Shown here in pieces: positions 1 through 7,655 of a stretch of DNA of 21,077 nucleotides (its first letter is position 1; every line of letters begins with the position of its first letter). A program made the translations under genes and the position numbers. The notes under the pieces are model-generated. The model had not been told where the DNA came from. It saw only the letters and a list, made by a program, of their open reading frames with translations, and ran no database searches. This stretch comes from Promethearchaeota archaeon. Its GTDB lineage: Archaea > Asgardarchaeota > Lokiarchaeia > Sigynarchaeales > SOKP01. The stretch covers positions 1 to 21,077 of the forward strand of contig WJIN01000225.1 of assembly GCA_014730295.1 (NCBI GenBank), written 5' to 3'.

Positions 1-350
1 GAAGAAATAAGAGAGCTGGGACTCAAAAAATGAGCACCCCATAATTTATCTTGCAAGAAGGATTTATACTCTTTTCTTAGAAAACGAGAAGAATGCCCCT
101 TAATTGTATTTATATCCTTAGGAATATCTAACATGGGCTTTGCAGAGATCAATAAATGAACGTGGTCCATACCCCATTCGATTTCCACCACTTTTACCTC
201 AAAGTTCTCTGATAGTTCAATAATCTTTGTTTTTAGAGCCTCAATAATACCAATCCCCTCTATAAACACGGGTTGACGGGATTTTACTACAAAAATTAAG
301 TGGTATGTGAGAGTATAGACCCTATGAGCATCTTTTCGATATTCCACCAT
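1..350 (-). CDS. tnpA: IS200/IS605-family transposase TnpA (Y1 HUH), truncated by window edge
   Basis: A minus-strand frame runs open from an ATG at 350 to the window edge, giving about 116 residues. The start reads MVEYRKDAHRVYTLTYHLIF, followed by VVKSRQPVF. Around residues 63-70 is DHVHLLIS, the His-hydrophobic-His motif of Y1 single-strand transposases. Further on are KGHSSRFLRKE and LWGAHFLSPSS, both typical of IS200/IS605 TnpA. The family cuts and joins single-stranded DNA at hairpin-marked ends using a catalytic tyrosine near the C-terminus; that tyrosine lies outside the window, so activity cannot be judged. A hairpin at 420-439 sits about 70 nt upstream of the start, where the left-end recognition hairpin of such elements lies. 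Family assignment is secure; completeness is unknown. Confidence 0.93.
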   Translation of the reverse strand, partial: MVEYRKDAHRVYTLTYHLIFVVKSRQPVFIEGIGIIEALKTKIIELSENFEVKVVEIEWGMDHVHLLISAKPMLDIPKDINTIKGHSSRFLRKEYKSFLQDKLWGAHFLSPSSLIS

Positions 351-419
351 ACCTTAATAAAGTAGAGAGGATAAAAACGATAAAACTATTTGAGTTTAGT
401 GATTTTTAAACGTATTCAT

Positions 420-439
420 CCACGCCCCAAGGGACGTGG
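420..439. repeat. Subterminal hairpin of the IS200/IS605 element
   Basis: CCACG at 420-424 pairs with CGTGG at 435-439. After one C-A mismatch the stem can extend by two or three C-G pairs around a small loop. On the transposase strand it reads CCACGTCCCTTGGGGCGTGG. Such hairpins are what Y1 TnpA binds at the element ends. The position about 70 nt before tnpA fits the left end. Confidence 0.75.
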
Positions 440-731
440 CTTTCTGCCTAAAAAACGGTAAAAAAAACCTAAATTATGTTCGGTATTCTTTAGAAATTGT
501 TTCCTTTTCAACATGTTTTTTTCTATTAACCCCGCTTAAGATTGTTGGAGTATTTCTAAGAAATAAATTTGTCGATTAATCTATGTTCATTGAGTTCTTT
601 GAGAGATCGGATTTTCTTTTTCAATAAGTAATTTTTTAGTTTGAAATACATATTCGGTAACCACTCAATAAAAATTGAATAGATAATGAAGAAAAAACTT
701 AGTCTTTAGACTTGGATCTAAACATTTATTT
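440..731. other. AT-rich gap, no gene seen
   Basis: No open frame with coding character or a ribosome binding site was found on either strand. The stretch separates the insertion sequence from the stop codon of the first 7TM-longin gene. It has several short T-runs and A-runs but no convincing stem-loop. Confidence 0.5.
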
Positions 732-1856
732 TTATAAAAACGGAATCTCCTGAGTTTCTCTCACTTTTAGAAACGGAAAAATAGGTTTTATGAGATCCTT
801 TGCCGAACGAAATTTGCTTATTTCAAGCTCTTCTCTCTCCAGTTCATTACAGAATCTCTCTTCGAAAAATTGGATATATTTATCCATCGCTTTCATTAGG
901 ATTGAGGTGGGATTTCGGGTTAAGAATATCACTAAAATTTTTTTACCAGAGCGGATCATTATGGTTTCATCCTTACTCGAAATTGATTCAAGCGGATATT
1001 TTGACTTAAGAACTTTATCAAATACAAAGCTGAGGCTGGAGATGAATCCAGAGAAAAAATTTTCTTCAATTTTTATATTAGAGCCGCATTCAAACTCAAT
1101 TGAATGGATTGCTAATCCATTTTTATAAGTTACTAACAATAGTAAATGATCTCCATGCAATCGATAAATATAATTAAGATCATAGAGGTATGTAGCTATA
1201 AAAACAAATAAACCGAACATAGGAAGGATATCGCCTAAAAAGCCTATTTCTTCTAAAAATTCGGGTAATGTAGAAAAGAATCCAATATAATCTACTAAGG
1301 AGTGAAAGATAAACCCAATAAAGGCTAAAGATAATCCTATAATAAACCCCGCGGCTCTTTTTTCTCTCGTATCGTGATATACTTTATAATAGGTGTAAAT
1401 TCCAAAGATCAAGGAGAAGAATGCTAAATTATTATATCCAATATCTGCTAAAAGCCATATATTATCACTTTTCGAACTTGAGATTAGTTCGAACCAAATT
1501 ATTAAAAGATGAGAGAATATCTGTAAAAGGAATAATCCAAACGCACATAACATGCGCATATTATGTGGTCTGGGAGTTGAGAGATATTCCAAGAATAAAT
1601 ACAGGAAAAAAAACTGGAAACCCCAAAAGATCAATTCCAAGGCTAAAATAATTGTATCAAGATATAAGAAAGAGGGGAGAATATCACTCATATGGAGAAT
1701 GGCAAAGATGCCCCCCAAAATACCAAATAGTGGGATCAGAGTGAGATAAGGCACGGAAAAATTGTCTTTCGCAAGTTTATATAACAGAACTAGTAATAAA
1801 ATGGTATAAAACCCAATAATAAAGATATAAATTGAAGTTTCTAAGACTATTTCCAT
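732..1856 (-). CDS. Seven-transmembrane protein with C-terminal longin/roadblock-like domain (paralogue 1)
   Basis: The 374-residue protein has seven predicted hydrophobic helices at roughly 9-29, 37-57, 66-92, 100-124, 135-159, 167-193 and 204-232. A cytosolic domain of about 140 residues follows. That domain begins RLHGDHLLLLVTYKNGLAIH and continues with FFSGFISSLSFVFD, a strand-helix pattern I recognise as longin/roadblock-like, a fold known to bind small GTPases. It closes with a conserved FPFLKV. The gene has two paralogues here (2017-3135 and 13791-14912), very similar in the cytosolic part and the first of them also in the helices, including DYIGFFSTLP in TM6-7. A TATA-like box sits about 24 nt before the ATG and no Shine-Dalgarno is seen, suggesting a leaderless transcript. 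The likely role is membrane sensing coupled to a GTPase; the ligand is unknown. The 7TM part resembles sensor-kinase 7TM regions only in layout. Confidence 0.85.
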   Translation of the reverse strand: MEIVLETSIYIFIIGFYTILLLVLLYKLAKDNFSVPYLTLIPLFGILGGIFAILHMSDILPSFLYLDTIILALELIFWGFQFFFLYLFLEYLSTPRPHNMRMLCAFGLFLLQIFSHLLIIWFELISSSKSDNIWLLADIGYNNLAFFSLIFGIYTYYKVYHDTREKRAAGFIIGLSLAFIGFIFHSLVDYIGFFSTLPEFLEEIGFLGDILPMFGLFVFIATYLYDLNYIYRLHGDHLLLLVTYKNGLAIHSIEFECGSNIKIEENFFSGFISSLSFVFDKVLKSKYPLESISSKDETIMIRSGKKILVIFLTRNPTSILMKAMDKYIQFFEERFCNELEREELEISKFRSAKDLIKPIFPFLKVRETQEIPFL

Positions 1857-1876
1857 AATCTTGAAAATTTTTCTTT

Positions 1877-1884
1877 AGTATAAT
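1877..1884 (-). promoter_or_regulatory. TATA-like box for 7TM-longin paralogue 1
   Basis: On the minus strand this reads TTATACTA, centred about 24 nt upstream of the ATG at 1856. That spacing places transcription start at or near the start codon. A close match (AATTATACTT) precedes the longin-like gene that starts at 3693. Confidence 0.45.
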
Positions 1885-2016
1885 TCTAATAGATCTCTTT
1901 CTGTACTTGAAATTCGTTTAATTCAAAACTTATAATCCCAATACCTCTTCATCTATAATAGAAAAATAAATTATTTAAAAGTGTTTACTATTCTGTAAAA
2001 AGATTGTCAAAAAACC

Positions 2017-3135
2017 CTATTCATGAGAATATTCCGTGATTTTTAGGAATGGAAAGATTTGACTGATTATTTCTTTTGCGTCTTGAAATTTTGAAACTTC
2101 TGTAGATTCCACTTTTAATTCCTCCTTAAACTTTTTCTCAAATCTCTGGATATATCTATCTAAAGCTCTTGCTAAAATGGAGGTTGGCTGTTTTGTGAGT
2201 ACAATCACCATTATTTTTTCACCTGAACGTAGGAGAATTGACGCGTCTTTACTAGAAATAGTATCTATCGGTGATGGGGATTGAAGGATATTATCAAAGA
2301 CAAATGTTAAACTACTGATAAATCCAGAAAATAGATTCTCTTCAATTTTTACTTTCCTTTCGGTTTCAAATTGCACACTGTGAATTGCAACTCCGCTTTT
2401 ATATGTGACCATTAACATGTAATGATCATGGGGCAATCTATAGATATAATCTACATCAAAAATATAGGTTATCAGAAAAATGATAAGCCCTGTTAATGGA
2501 AATATATCTCCGAGAATCCCAATATCATCGAGCCACGTGGGAAGAGTACTAAAGAATCCGATATAATCTACAAGAGAATTTACTATATAACCCGACCCCG
2601 CTAATATAAGCCCGATAATGAACCCTATTGCTTTTTTCTCTTTCGTATATCTATATAATCTATAGTAGGTGGGGATCCCAATTATCCAATAGGCAAAAAT
2701 GGCTAAATTGTTATATCCGAAATCCGCTAAAAGCCATAAGTTCTCAACAGCAGTGGGAGAAAATGAAGCAAACCACACCATCAGCCAAAGAGACATATTT
2801 TGAATTATTAACAATCCAAACATAATAATAAGACTCCATAACTGAGGTCGAATTCTTGAGATATCTTGAACAAACAAATAGAAGAAGAACAATTGCAATC
2901 CATAAAACGTCAATTCCAAGATTAAATATATCCGTGAATATGGTCCAAAATTGGGGAGGATTTCTGTACTATCAATAATTGCGAACAATGCTGCCATAAG
3001 GCCGAAAAATAGCAATAAAAGCAGAAAAGGGGCTGAACGATGCTTCCTAGTCGTCTGATAGGTAAAAAGAATAAACAATATCGTAAAAAAGCAACCGATT
3101 AGGATGTTAATGATTACATTAATTTCTAAACTCAT
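2017..3135 (-). CDS. Seven-transmembrane protein with C-terminal longin/roadblock-like domain (paralogue 2)
   Basis: The 372-residue protein has the same plan as the neighbour at 732-1856. Seven hydrophobic segments cover about residues 8-232, then a cytosolic longin-like domain starts at RLPHDHYMLMVTYKSGVAIH. Shared blocks include LWLLADFGYNNLA before TM5, KEKKAIGFIIGL before TM6, DYIGFFSTLP, the IGILGD turn, SGFISSLTFVFDN, ISSKDASILLRSG and the terminal FPFLKI. Conservation across both helices and cytosolic part points to tandem duplication. The gap to paralogue 1 is 160 nt, so separate promoters are likely. Inferred role: a membrane receptor or scaffold that presents a GTPase-binding domain to the cytoplasm. 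There is no kinase, HAMP or methyl-accepting domain, so it is not a conventional two-component sensor. Confidence 0.85.
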   Translation of the reverse strand: MSLEINVIINILIGCFFTILFILFTYQTTRKHRSAPFLLLLLFFGLMAALFAIIDSTEILPNFGPYSRIYLILELTFYGLQLFFFYLFVQDISRIRPQLWSLIIMFGLLIIQNMSLWLMVWFASFSPTAVENLWLLADFGYNNLAIFAYWIIGIPTYYRLYRYTKEKKAIGFIIGLILAGSGYIVNSLVDYIGFFSTLPTWLDDIGILGDIFPLTGLIIFLITYIFDVDYIYRLPHDHYMLMVTYKSGVAIHSVQFETERKVKIEENLFSGFISSLTFVFDNILQSPSPIDTISSKDASILLRSGEKIMVIVLTKQPTSILARALDRYIQRFEKKFKEELKVESTEVSKFQDAKEIISQIFPFLKITEYSHE

Positions 3136-3261
3136 GGTGTTGATAATTTTATTTAGTATTTGATATATGTTAGATCTAGTATATAGAAAAATACTCCAAT
3201 ACTTTTTTGATACTAAAAATAATTTTTGGCTAAAAATCTATGGATTAGTCTCAAAAACGAG

Positions 3262-3693
3262 TCAATTTTTATTTTTTAACAAATCATTATTTTCCAGTGG
3301 ACTTATCAGTTGTTTTACTTCCATTTTAAACGAAGAGAAGAGTTTCTCTCTCTCATGCTGAAGGACATTCGCTTTCTCTCCGAATTTTTGAACAAATCCC
3401 TCTTTTATTGTCCTCAATTTCTGAGATACTAATTCAGTGTTGCTCTGTAATTTTGATTTCAACACTAGTATGGAATTGGTAACTGGTTCTTCAATTAAGA
3501 AAAAGAGTGCATTATCCAAAACCATTATATTGATTTCATCTTCTTCAAACTCACCAGCAGCTTCCTTTAATCCGTATAAAAAATGAGAGACCACCGAACG
3601 ATTCGGTTTCTCAATTTGTTCTTGATCGTTAATATAAATTAATATGGATGAACCACTGTAGTCCAACAGATAAATCCACAATATATCTTTCAT
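3262..3693 (-). CDS. Stand-alone longin/roadblock-like protein
   Basis: This 143-residue soluble protein has no membrane segment. It opens with MKDILWIYLLDYSGSSILIY, an alternating strand-turn-strand start typical of longin and roadblock folds. A helix follows (SVVSHFLYGLKEAAGEF), then two strands (EINIMVLDNALFFLIEE), then a long charged helical tail from about residue 75. The same order is seen in the C-terminal domains of the membrane proteins on both sides. Such small domains commonly dimerise and bind Ras-like GTPases (MglB, Ragulator subunits). The gene lies 34 nt after the stop of the 760-residue receptor-like protein. That short gap contains its own TATA-like box, so it may be expressed separately. 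The family call is by pattern and is weaker than for the 7TM paralogues. Confidence 0.72.
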   Translation of the reverse strand: MKDILWIYLLDYSGSSILIYINDQEQIEKPNRSVVSHFLYGLKEAAGEFEEDEINIMVLDNALFFLIEEPVTNSILVLKSKLQSNTELVSQKLRTIKEGFVQKFGEKANVLQHEREKLFSSFKMEVKQLISPLENNDLLKNKN

Positions 3694-3710
3694 TTGATTT
3701 TAATTTCAAG

Positions 3711-3719
3711 TATAATTTT
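3711..3719 (-). promoter_or_regulatory. TATA-like box for the stand-alone longin gene
   Basis: The minus strand reads AATTATACTT in the 34-nt gap, about 22 nt before the ATG at 3693, with no Shine-Dalgarno between. This is the leaderless arrangement seen at several genes here. Confidence 0.4.
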
Positions 3720-3727
3720 AATCAATT

Positions 3728-6010
3728 TTAATTTGATGGGATGAAGATTTGTTTATCAATTAATTGGGAAATAGTCTCTGCAATTTTATAATTAAACTCT
3801 TGATTGGGGAATAAAAAAGATACGAAAAAGAATCTTAACTGGTTTTTTTTGATTATATTTTGAGCCTTTTCAAGAATCCAGAGCTGACTATTTGTTAATT
3901 CGGTCGTTGAGGTAGCAGAAATTTTTAGAGGTAGTATAAATTCAATATTTAGGTAGGAATTAATTATCTCTTCTAATCCCTTAAATCTTGTCCTATCTCC
4001 CTTGAATTTTTCTAATTCATCCTCAAACGTACTTTCTATCTCATAGGAAAGGGATGCGGTTATATCTAAGAAATCTTTTGAAGGTTCTCCATTAAGGATT
4101 ACGATCGTTCTGATATTCTTATAATCTGACATAATTATTTTCAGATTTTGATATTCTAATTTCGCAGTTTGAGTTTTTTGATAACTTCCCGCCAATTCTA
4201 ATCCAAAAATTTTAAATGCGTTAAGATATCCGGATACTAAAGTTGGATCTATTTTATCCCCCATAAAGGATCTTTCATAGATATTTAATCCAGAATTCTT
4301 ATGTGAAATCATTATATAATTCAGCTTGAGGATATCTAAATATTGATTAATCTGTTTTTTTCTCCGCTCTATTTTTATATGTCGATACCTTTTAATGCCA
4401 ACATAGGTACTAAAACTCGCAATAATCCCGATTATTACAAAAACCAAACTCCAGACGATTATCATAGGATTTGGAGGGAGCGTAACAGAGATGCTATAGG
4501 TCTGATATCCCGCATCTGTATCGGAAACCCAATATACTTGAATTAGCCAGTTTCCATCCTTTCCTTCTTTTGGTAAATTATATCTAAAAGTAATTGTATC
4601 TGAGATGACTTCTCTTTCTTCCATATATTCTTCAAATACTTCCGAATAAAGCATAATAAATGATACATTACCTGCCATATCGGGAGGATTAACGGAAATA
4701 GTAATCTCCTCTCCTGCAAGATATTTCGATTTCGGGACATATATCCCCAGATCTTTATTATCAGAATTGAAACTAATGTTAAACTGAGCATCATCAATAA
4801 GATTGTGAAGGATAAGGAGAAAATTATCTCTAATGAGTATATTCTCATCATCAGTTTTATTTTGCCCGTCCTTAAAGACCGAAGGATTGTACCAATGATT
4901 TGGGAAATAGAGTCTGATTGAATAGTTTTCTCCAACTTTATGAAATGGATTGATAATTCTCCACGTGTTAACCATACCTTCTCTAATCAATAAACTCCCT
5001 GCTTCTGAAAATTTGTTATTAATTCGGAGTCTATAAGATATATTGAATTTTAGCTCAACGGATATATTATTTAATATGGAGATATGGAGATTCTGTGTAT
5101 AGTAAGGTATATTGCGGTTTTTAAATGATAATTTTCCAGATCCCATCGATGTCCGATTTTGAACGATAAAATGATTATCGTTGATATTTGCTGTCATATT
5201 AATATCTAAGGGATTATAGGTTTCATTTGTAGTTTGGACCAGTTTATACAAAAAAGTTTGATTTGTAACTCCATTAGACCAAGTTTCATCATATTCAGAA
5301 GTATGCAGGTTGGAAATCTTTGGATTTATATCATTTATAGCCCAATGATATTCTGCGCTTTTATCCGAATAGTTTTGGTTAATCATAACTAGAGAATAAT
5401 TTCCTACTGAGAGTGTTATTGGGTTAGAATGAAAATCTTGATAATACCAATTCCATGTATTCGAGATATTTAAAATCTTGGATCTTATTTCTGTACCAGT
5501 TGGTTTATTATTAATATCATCGTATTCTTGGAAACCAAAGGAAATATCTTGACTTGGTTCATTATAAGTTCTTCCATATATATAGACTCCAAATATGGTT
5601 GTTGGAATAGTTATTTTTAACTGAACCGAAAGTCCTAGCTTTTTTTGAATTACATTCTGATACCAAATTACTCCGAAATCAGAATCATTCTCTTCAATTA
5701 TTTTAATTTCCTTCCCCATTTTGATATCTGTAAAATTCATTTCTAAATCTGTAAGATTCCAGTCTTCATCAGGTAGTTCTATATCTATCTGATTGTAACA
5801 AGCTTTTGATCCATTTGCTTCCGTAAACTCAGTAAATTCAAATGAATGACTCAAATTCACTGATTGATTTGAATTTTGCGAAATTTGAATTCCACAGTCT
5901 CCAAAATTATTTTTACAAAGCAATGCGACGGATATAATTCCATTTAGGCAAAATAAAACGAAAAAAGCTATAAAGAGACACTTATCGCTCAATTTGCGTG
6001 GAACATACAT
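3728..6010 (-). CDS. Large single-pass receptor-like protein: glycosylation-rich ectodomain, TM, cytosolic longin-like domain
   Basis: The 760-residue protein has an N-terminal hydrophobic segment at about 10-32 (signal anchor or signal peptide). Next comes a beta-rich ectodomain of some 480 residues carrying about 17 N-X-S/T sequons, then a single TM near 515-538 (MIIVWSLVFVIIGIIASF) followed by a basic stop-transfer (KRYRHIKIERRKK). The cytosolic part has a longin-like domain at about 560-690 (LNYIMISHKNSGLNIYERSF, then LVSGYLNAFKIFGLEL) and a C-terminal helical segment ending in LIDKQIFIPSN. The sequons, absent from the cytosolic neighbours to this density, support an extracellular location. 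The ectodomain fold is not recognised; beta-sandwich modules are likely (one near 425-510, APDMAG-type strands). The small GTPase gene lies 116 nt upstream and the stand-alone longin 34 nt downstream. Inferred role: a surface receptor signalling inward through a GTPase platform. Confidence 0.8.
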   Translation of the reverse strand: MYVPRKLSDKCLFIAFFVLFCLNGIISVALLCKNNFGDCGIQISQNSNQSVNLSHSFEFTEFTEANGSKACYNQIDIELPDEDWNLTDLEMNFTDIKMGKEIKIIEENDSDFGVIWYQNVIQKKLGLSVQLKITIPTTIFGVYIYGRTYNEPSQDISFGFQEYDDINNKPTGTEIRSKILNISNTWNWYYQDFHSNPITLSVGNYSLVMINQNYSDKSAEYHWAINDINPKISNLHTSEYDETWSNGVTNQTFLYKLVQTTNETYNPLDINMTANINDNHFIVQNRTSMGSGKLSFKNRNIPYYTQNLHISILNNISVELKFNISYRLRINNKFSEAGSLLIREGMVNTWRIINPFHKVGENYSIRLYFPNHWYNPSVFKDGQNKTDDENILIRDNFLLILHNLIDDAQFNISFNSDNKDLGIYVPKSKYLAGEEITISVNPPDMAGNVSFIMLYSEVFEEYMEEREVISDTITFRYNLPKEGKDGNWLIQVYWVSDTDAGYQTYSISVTLPPNPMIIVWSLVFVIIGIIASFSTYVGIKRYRHIKIERRKKQINQYLDILKLNYIMISHKNSGLNIYERSFMGDKIDPTLVSGYLNAFKIFGLELAGSYQKTQTAKLEYQNLKIIMSDYKNIRTIVILNGEPSKDFLDITASLSYEIESTFEDELEKFKGDRTRFKGLEEIINSYLNIEFILPLKISATSTTELTNSQLWILEKAQNIIKKNQLRFFFVSFLFPNQEFNYKIAETISQLIDKQIFIPSN

Positions 6011-6126
6011 AATTATTACACTTATACCTAAAGCATATATGAATCATCTAGTCTTTAAAATCTTCATTTCTTTTATCCCACCTACATTCTAAAAATGTAT
6101 CGATAATCTATTTACTAACAGATAAT

Positions 6127-6666
6127 CTACTCATTTAGGGTTCTCATAATTTCATTTATCAAGGTTTTAAAGACGTATTCAACATTTTCTCCGATTTTCG
6201 CAGAACATTCTATAATATCAAAAAAATACTCCGATTTATATACTGGACTGATATCCTCTTCGGTACAGTCTCTATGATGTTCAAGATCCGATTTTCCCCC
6301 AACAAGTAAAATAGGAATATCATTTCTATTATCAGGCAGTCCACTTTGAAATACAGAAACCCAATCGTTAAAATTCTCTAAGGTTTCTTTTCGACTGATA
6401 TCATACATGAAAATCCCTCCAAATGCACCCTTCGCATAGGATGGCAAAAGAAATCGAAATCGATCTTCACCACCGAAATCCCAAATCTGGAGTAGTATTA
6501 GTTTCTCATTCATTTTAAAGTGTTTAACATGGATTGCCGCACCGAGAGTAGGTTTGGTATTATGATCAAATTGGTTTGTAACAAATCTCTGAACGAGGGA
6601 GGTCTTACCAACACCAGATTCTCCAAATATACAAATTTTATAGGTTAATCCAACATTTGAACTAAT
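6127..6666 (-). CDS. Ras/Rab-like small GTPase without a canonical start codon
   Basis: The frame is open from 6687 down to the stop at 6127, and the G domain requires the part upstream of the first ATG (6513). G1 is GESGVGKT, G2 threonine lies in KPTLGA, G3 is WDFGGEDRF, G4 is GGKSDLE and G5 is ECSAK, spaced as in Ras/Rab proteins; length would be about 179. Two usual residues differ: the Gln61 position is Glu, and the Asn of NKxD is Gly. There is no CAAX box or long C-terminal tail. No ATG, GTG or TTG lies in frame before G1. The start given is an ATT eight nt after GGTG; an ATC at 6669 is an alternative. An ATG at 6656 is one base out of frame, so a single-base deletion would also explain it. 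It is the only GTPase in the window and is surrounded by longin-domain genes, its probable partners. Confidence 0.9.
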   Translation of the reverse strand: MSSNVGLTYKICIFGESGVGKTSLVQRFVTNQFDHNTKPTLGAAIHVKHFKMNEKLILLQIWDFGGEDRFRFLLPSYAKGAFGGIFMYDISRKETLENFNDWVSVFQSGLPDNRNDIPILLVGGKSDLEHHRDCTEEDISPVYKSEYFFDIIECSAKIGENVEYVFKTLINEIMRTLNE

Positions 6667-6865
6667 GATTCTTACACCTTTTCTAAATTATTTGATTTTG
6701 TTCATATAATTCCCTCTAATTGAAATATGATAAACAAGAAGTCCACATATTCAAAGTGAGGAAGTTATTCTATCTGTAAATATCCCGGTAAATCTCTATA
6801 CAAAATAATAATTATTAATTCATATATATAAATCACTAGTAATGATATTTGACAATAATGAGAAA

Positions 6866-6916
6866 GGCTCCCGACTAGGGTATTATCATTCAGATTTGAA
6901 ATACTAACAGAGAGCC
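6866..6916. repeat. Possible two-part stem-loop between GTPase and phosphatase genes
   Basis: GGCTC at 6866-6870 can pair with GAGCC at 6912-6916, and GTATT at 6880-6884 with AATAC at 6900-6904, separated by internal loops of 9 and 7 nt. It lies in a 250-nt gap just after the phosphatase stop on the minus strand. It could be a transcript end or leader structure, or chance. Confidence 0.25.
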
Positions 6917-6938
6917 GCAATAAGTAGAATTTGGGAAT

Positions 6939-7655
6939 CTATAAATTGCCGTTCCACCAAAACGGTATTTCTATCGTCTCGAAATGATCATAATCATATA
7001 CCAGAAGCTCGTCTTGATTAAGGATAAACGCAAATCCACTTAAAAAGGTGGGCATCTGTGTTCCCGTATAGAGACCAAACCATCCCAATCGCAAACACAT
7101 TAATATAAAGTCGTGGGAAACATGAAGGTCAATTCCTCTTTCAGGACTATCCTTCAGTTTGCTCCATATTTCGTATGCCGCATTTTTCGCATATTCTTTA
7201 AATGGCATAACCATATTTTCAGGATAGAGCCCCGCGCTCCATCGGTATAGCAAACGATACAGAGGATATTTAGTCGCCTCTCGGTAAAAATCATTCGGAG
7301 ATATTTTAATATCATATAATGAGCTAAGAGTTCCTATTATTTCAGAACGCACTCCATTCTGGTTCAATCCTTTGTAGATGTTTTCTGCAGTCTCCCGACA
7401 TCTTTGTACTTGGCTGTGAAATAATCGTATAGGTCTATCAGTTGGCAATTGTTCTCCAAATTCTCTCGCAACTTCATGTCCCAATGGAGTTAAATGATCT
7501 TTTTCATGTTCGCGAATATTATTTGAATCATAGCGGTGTGAATGGCGAATTACCATAATAATTTTTTTGTCATCTGGAAATTGTTTAAGACCTTGAAGTA
7601 ATTGATATGCTCTTTTCGTCCACTCGGATCTTTGCCATGTGTTATTTTTAATCAT
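6939..7655 (-). CDS. Histidine phosphatase superfamily protein (phosphoglycerate-mutase-like)
   Basis: The 238-residue protein shows the branch-1 histidine phosphatase signature. IRHSHR at 36-41 holds the nucleophile His38 flanked by Arg37. LTPLGHEVAREFG at 55-67 is the usual following helix. HSQVQRCRETA at 80-90 supplies the phosphate-binding Arg85 and Arg87, and HVSHDF at 178-183 holds the second catalytic His181. The classic RHG is RHS here, as in acid-phosphatase-like and other divergent members. There is no signal peptide or TM, so it is cytosolic. The substrate cannot be told from sequence. A weak AGGGA precedes the ATG by four nt. It lies upstream of the GTPase on the same strand, but the 250-nt gap argues against a tight operon. 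Confidence 0.85.
   Translation of the reverse strand: MIKNNTWQRSEWTKRAYQLLQGLKQFPDDKKIIMVIRHSHRYDSNNIREHEKDHLTPLGHEVAREFGEQLPTDRPIRLFHSQVQRCRETAENIYKGLNQNGVRSEIIGTLSSLYDIKISPNDFYREATKYPLYRLLYRWSAGLYPENMVMPFKEYAKNAAYEIWSKLKDSPERGIDLHVSHDFILMCLRLGWFGLYTGTQMPTFLSGFAFILNQDELLVYDYDHFETIEIPFWWNGNL

Larger units (their letters stand above)
1..440 (-). mobile_element. Left end of an IS200/IS605-type insertion sequence (partial)
   Basis: This combines the truncated tnpA with the imperfect palindrome at 420-439. The exact left boundary is not certain because these elements make no target duplication or terminal inverted repeats. The right end, and any tnpB partner, lie outside the window. The outer limit given is the end of the hairpin. 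Confidence 0.65.

Noticed and set aside
790..1128. Plus-strand frames of 112 and 69 codons
   Set aside because: They are antisense to the conserved cytosolic domain of 7TM-longin paralogue 1 and have no start signals.
4543..4935. Minus-strand frame of 130 codons
   Set aside because: It lies entirely inside the 760-residue receptor-like gene in a different frame and has no independent support.
6866..6916. Possible tRNA or small RNA gene
   Set aside because: The stem-loop has no tRNA-like T-loop or acceptor pattern; only a weak hairpin was kept.
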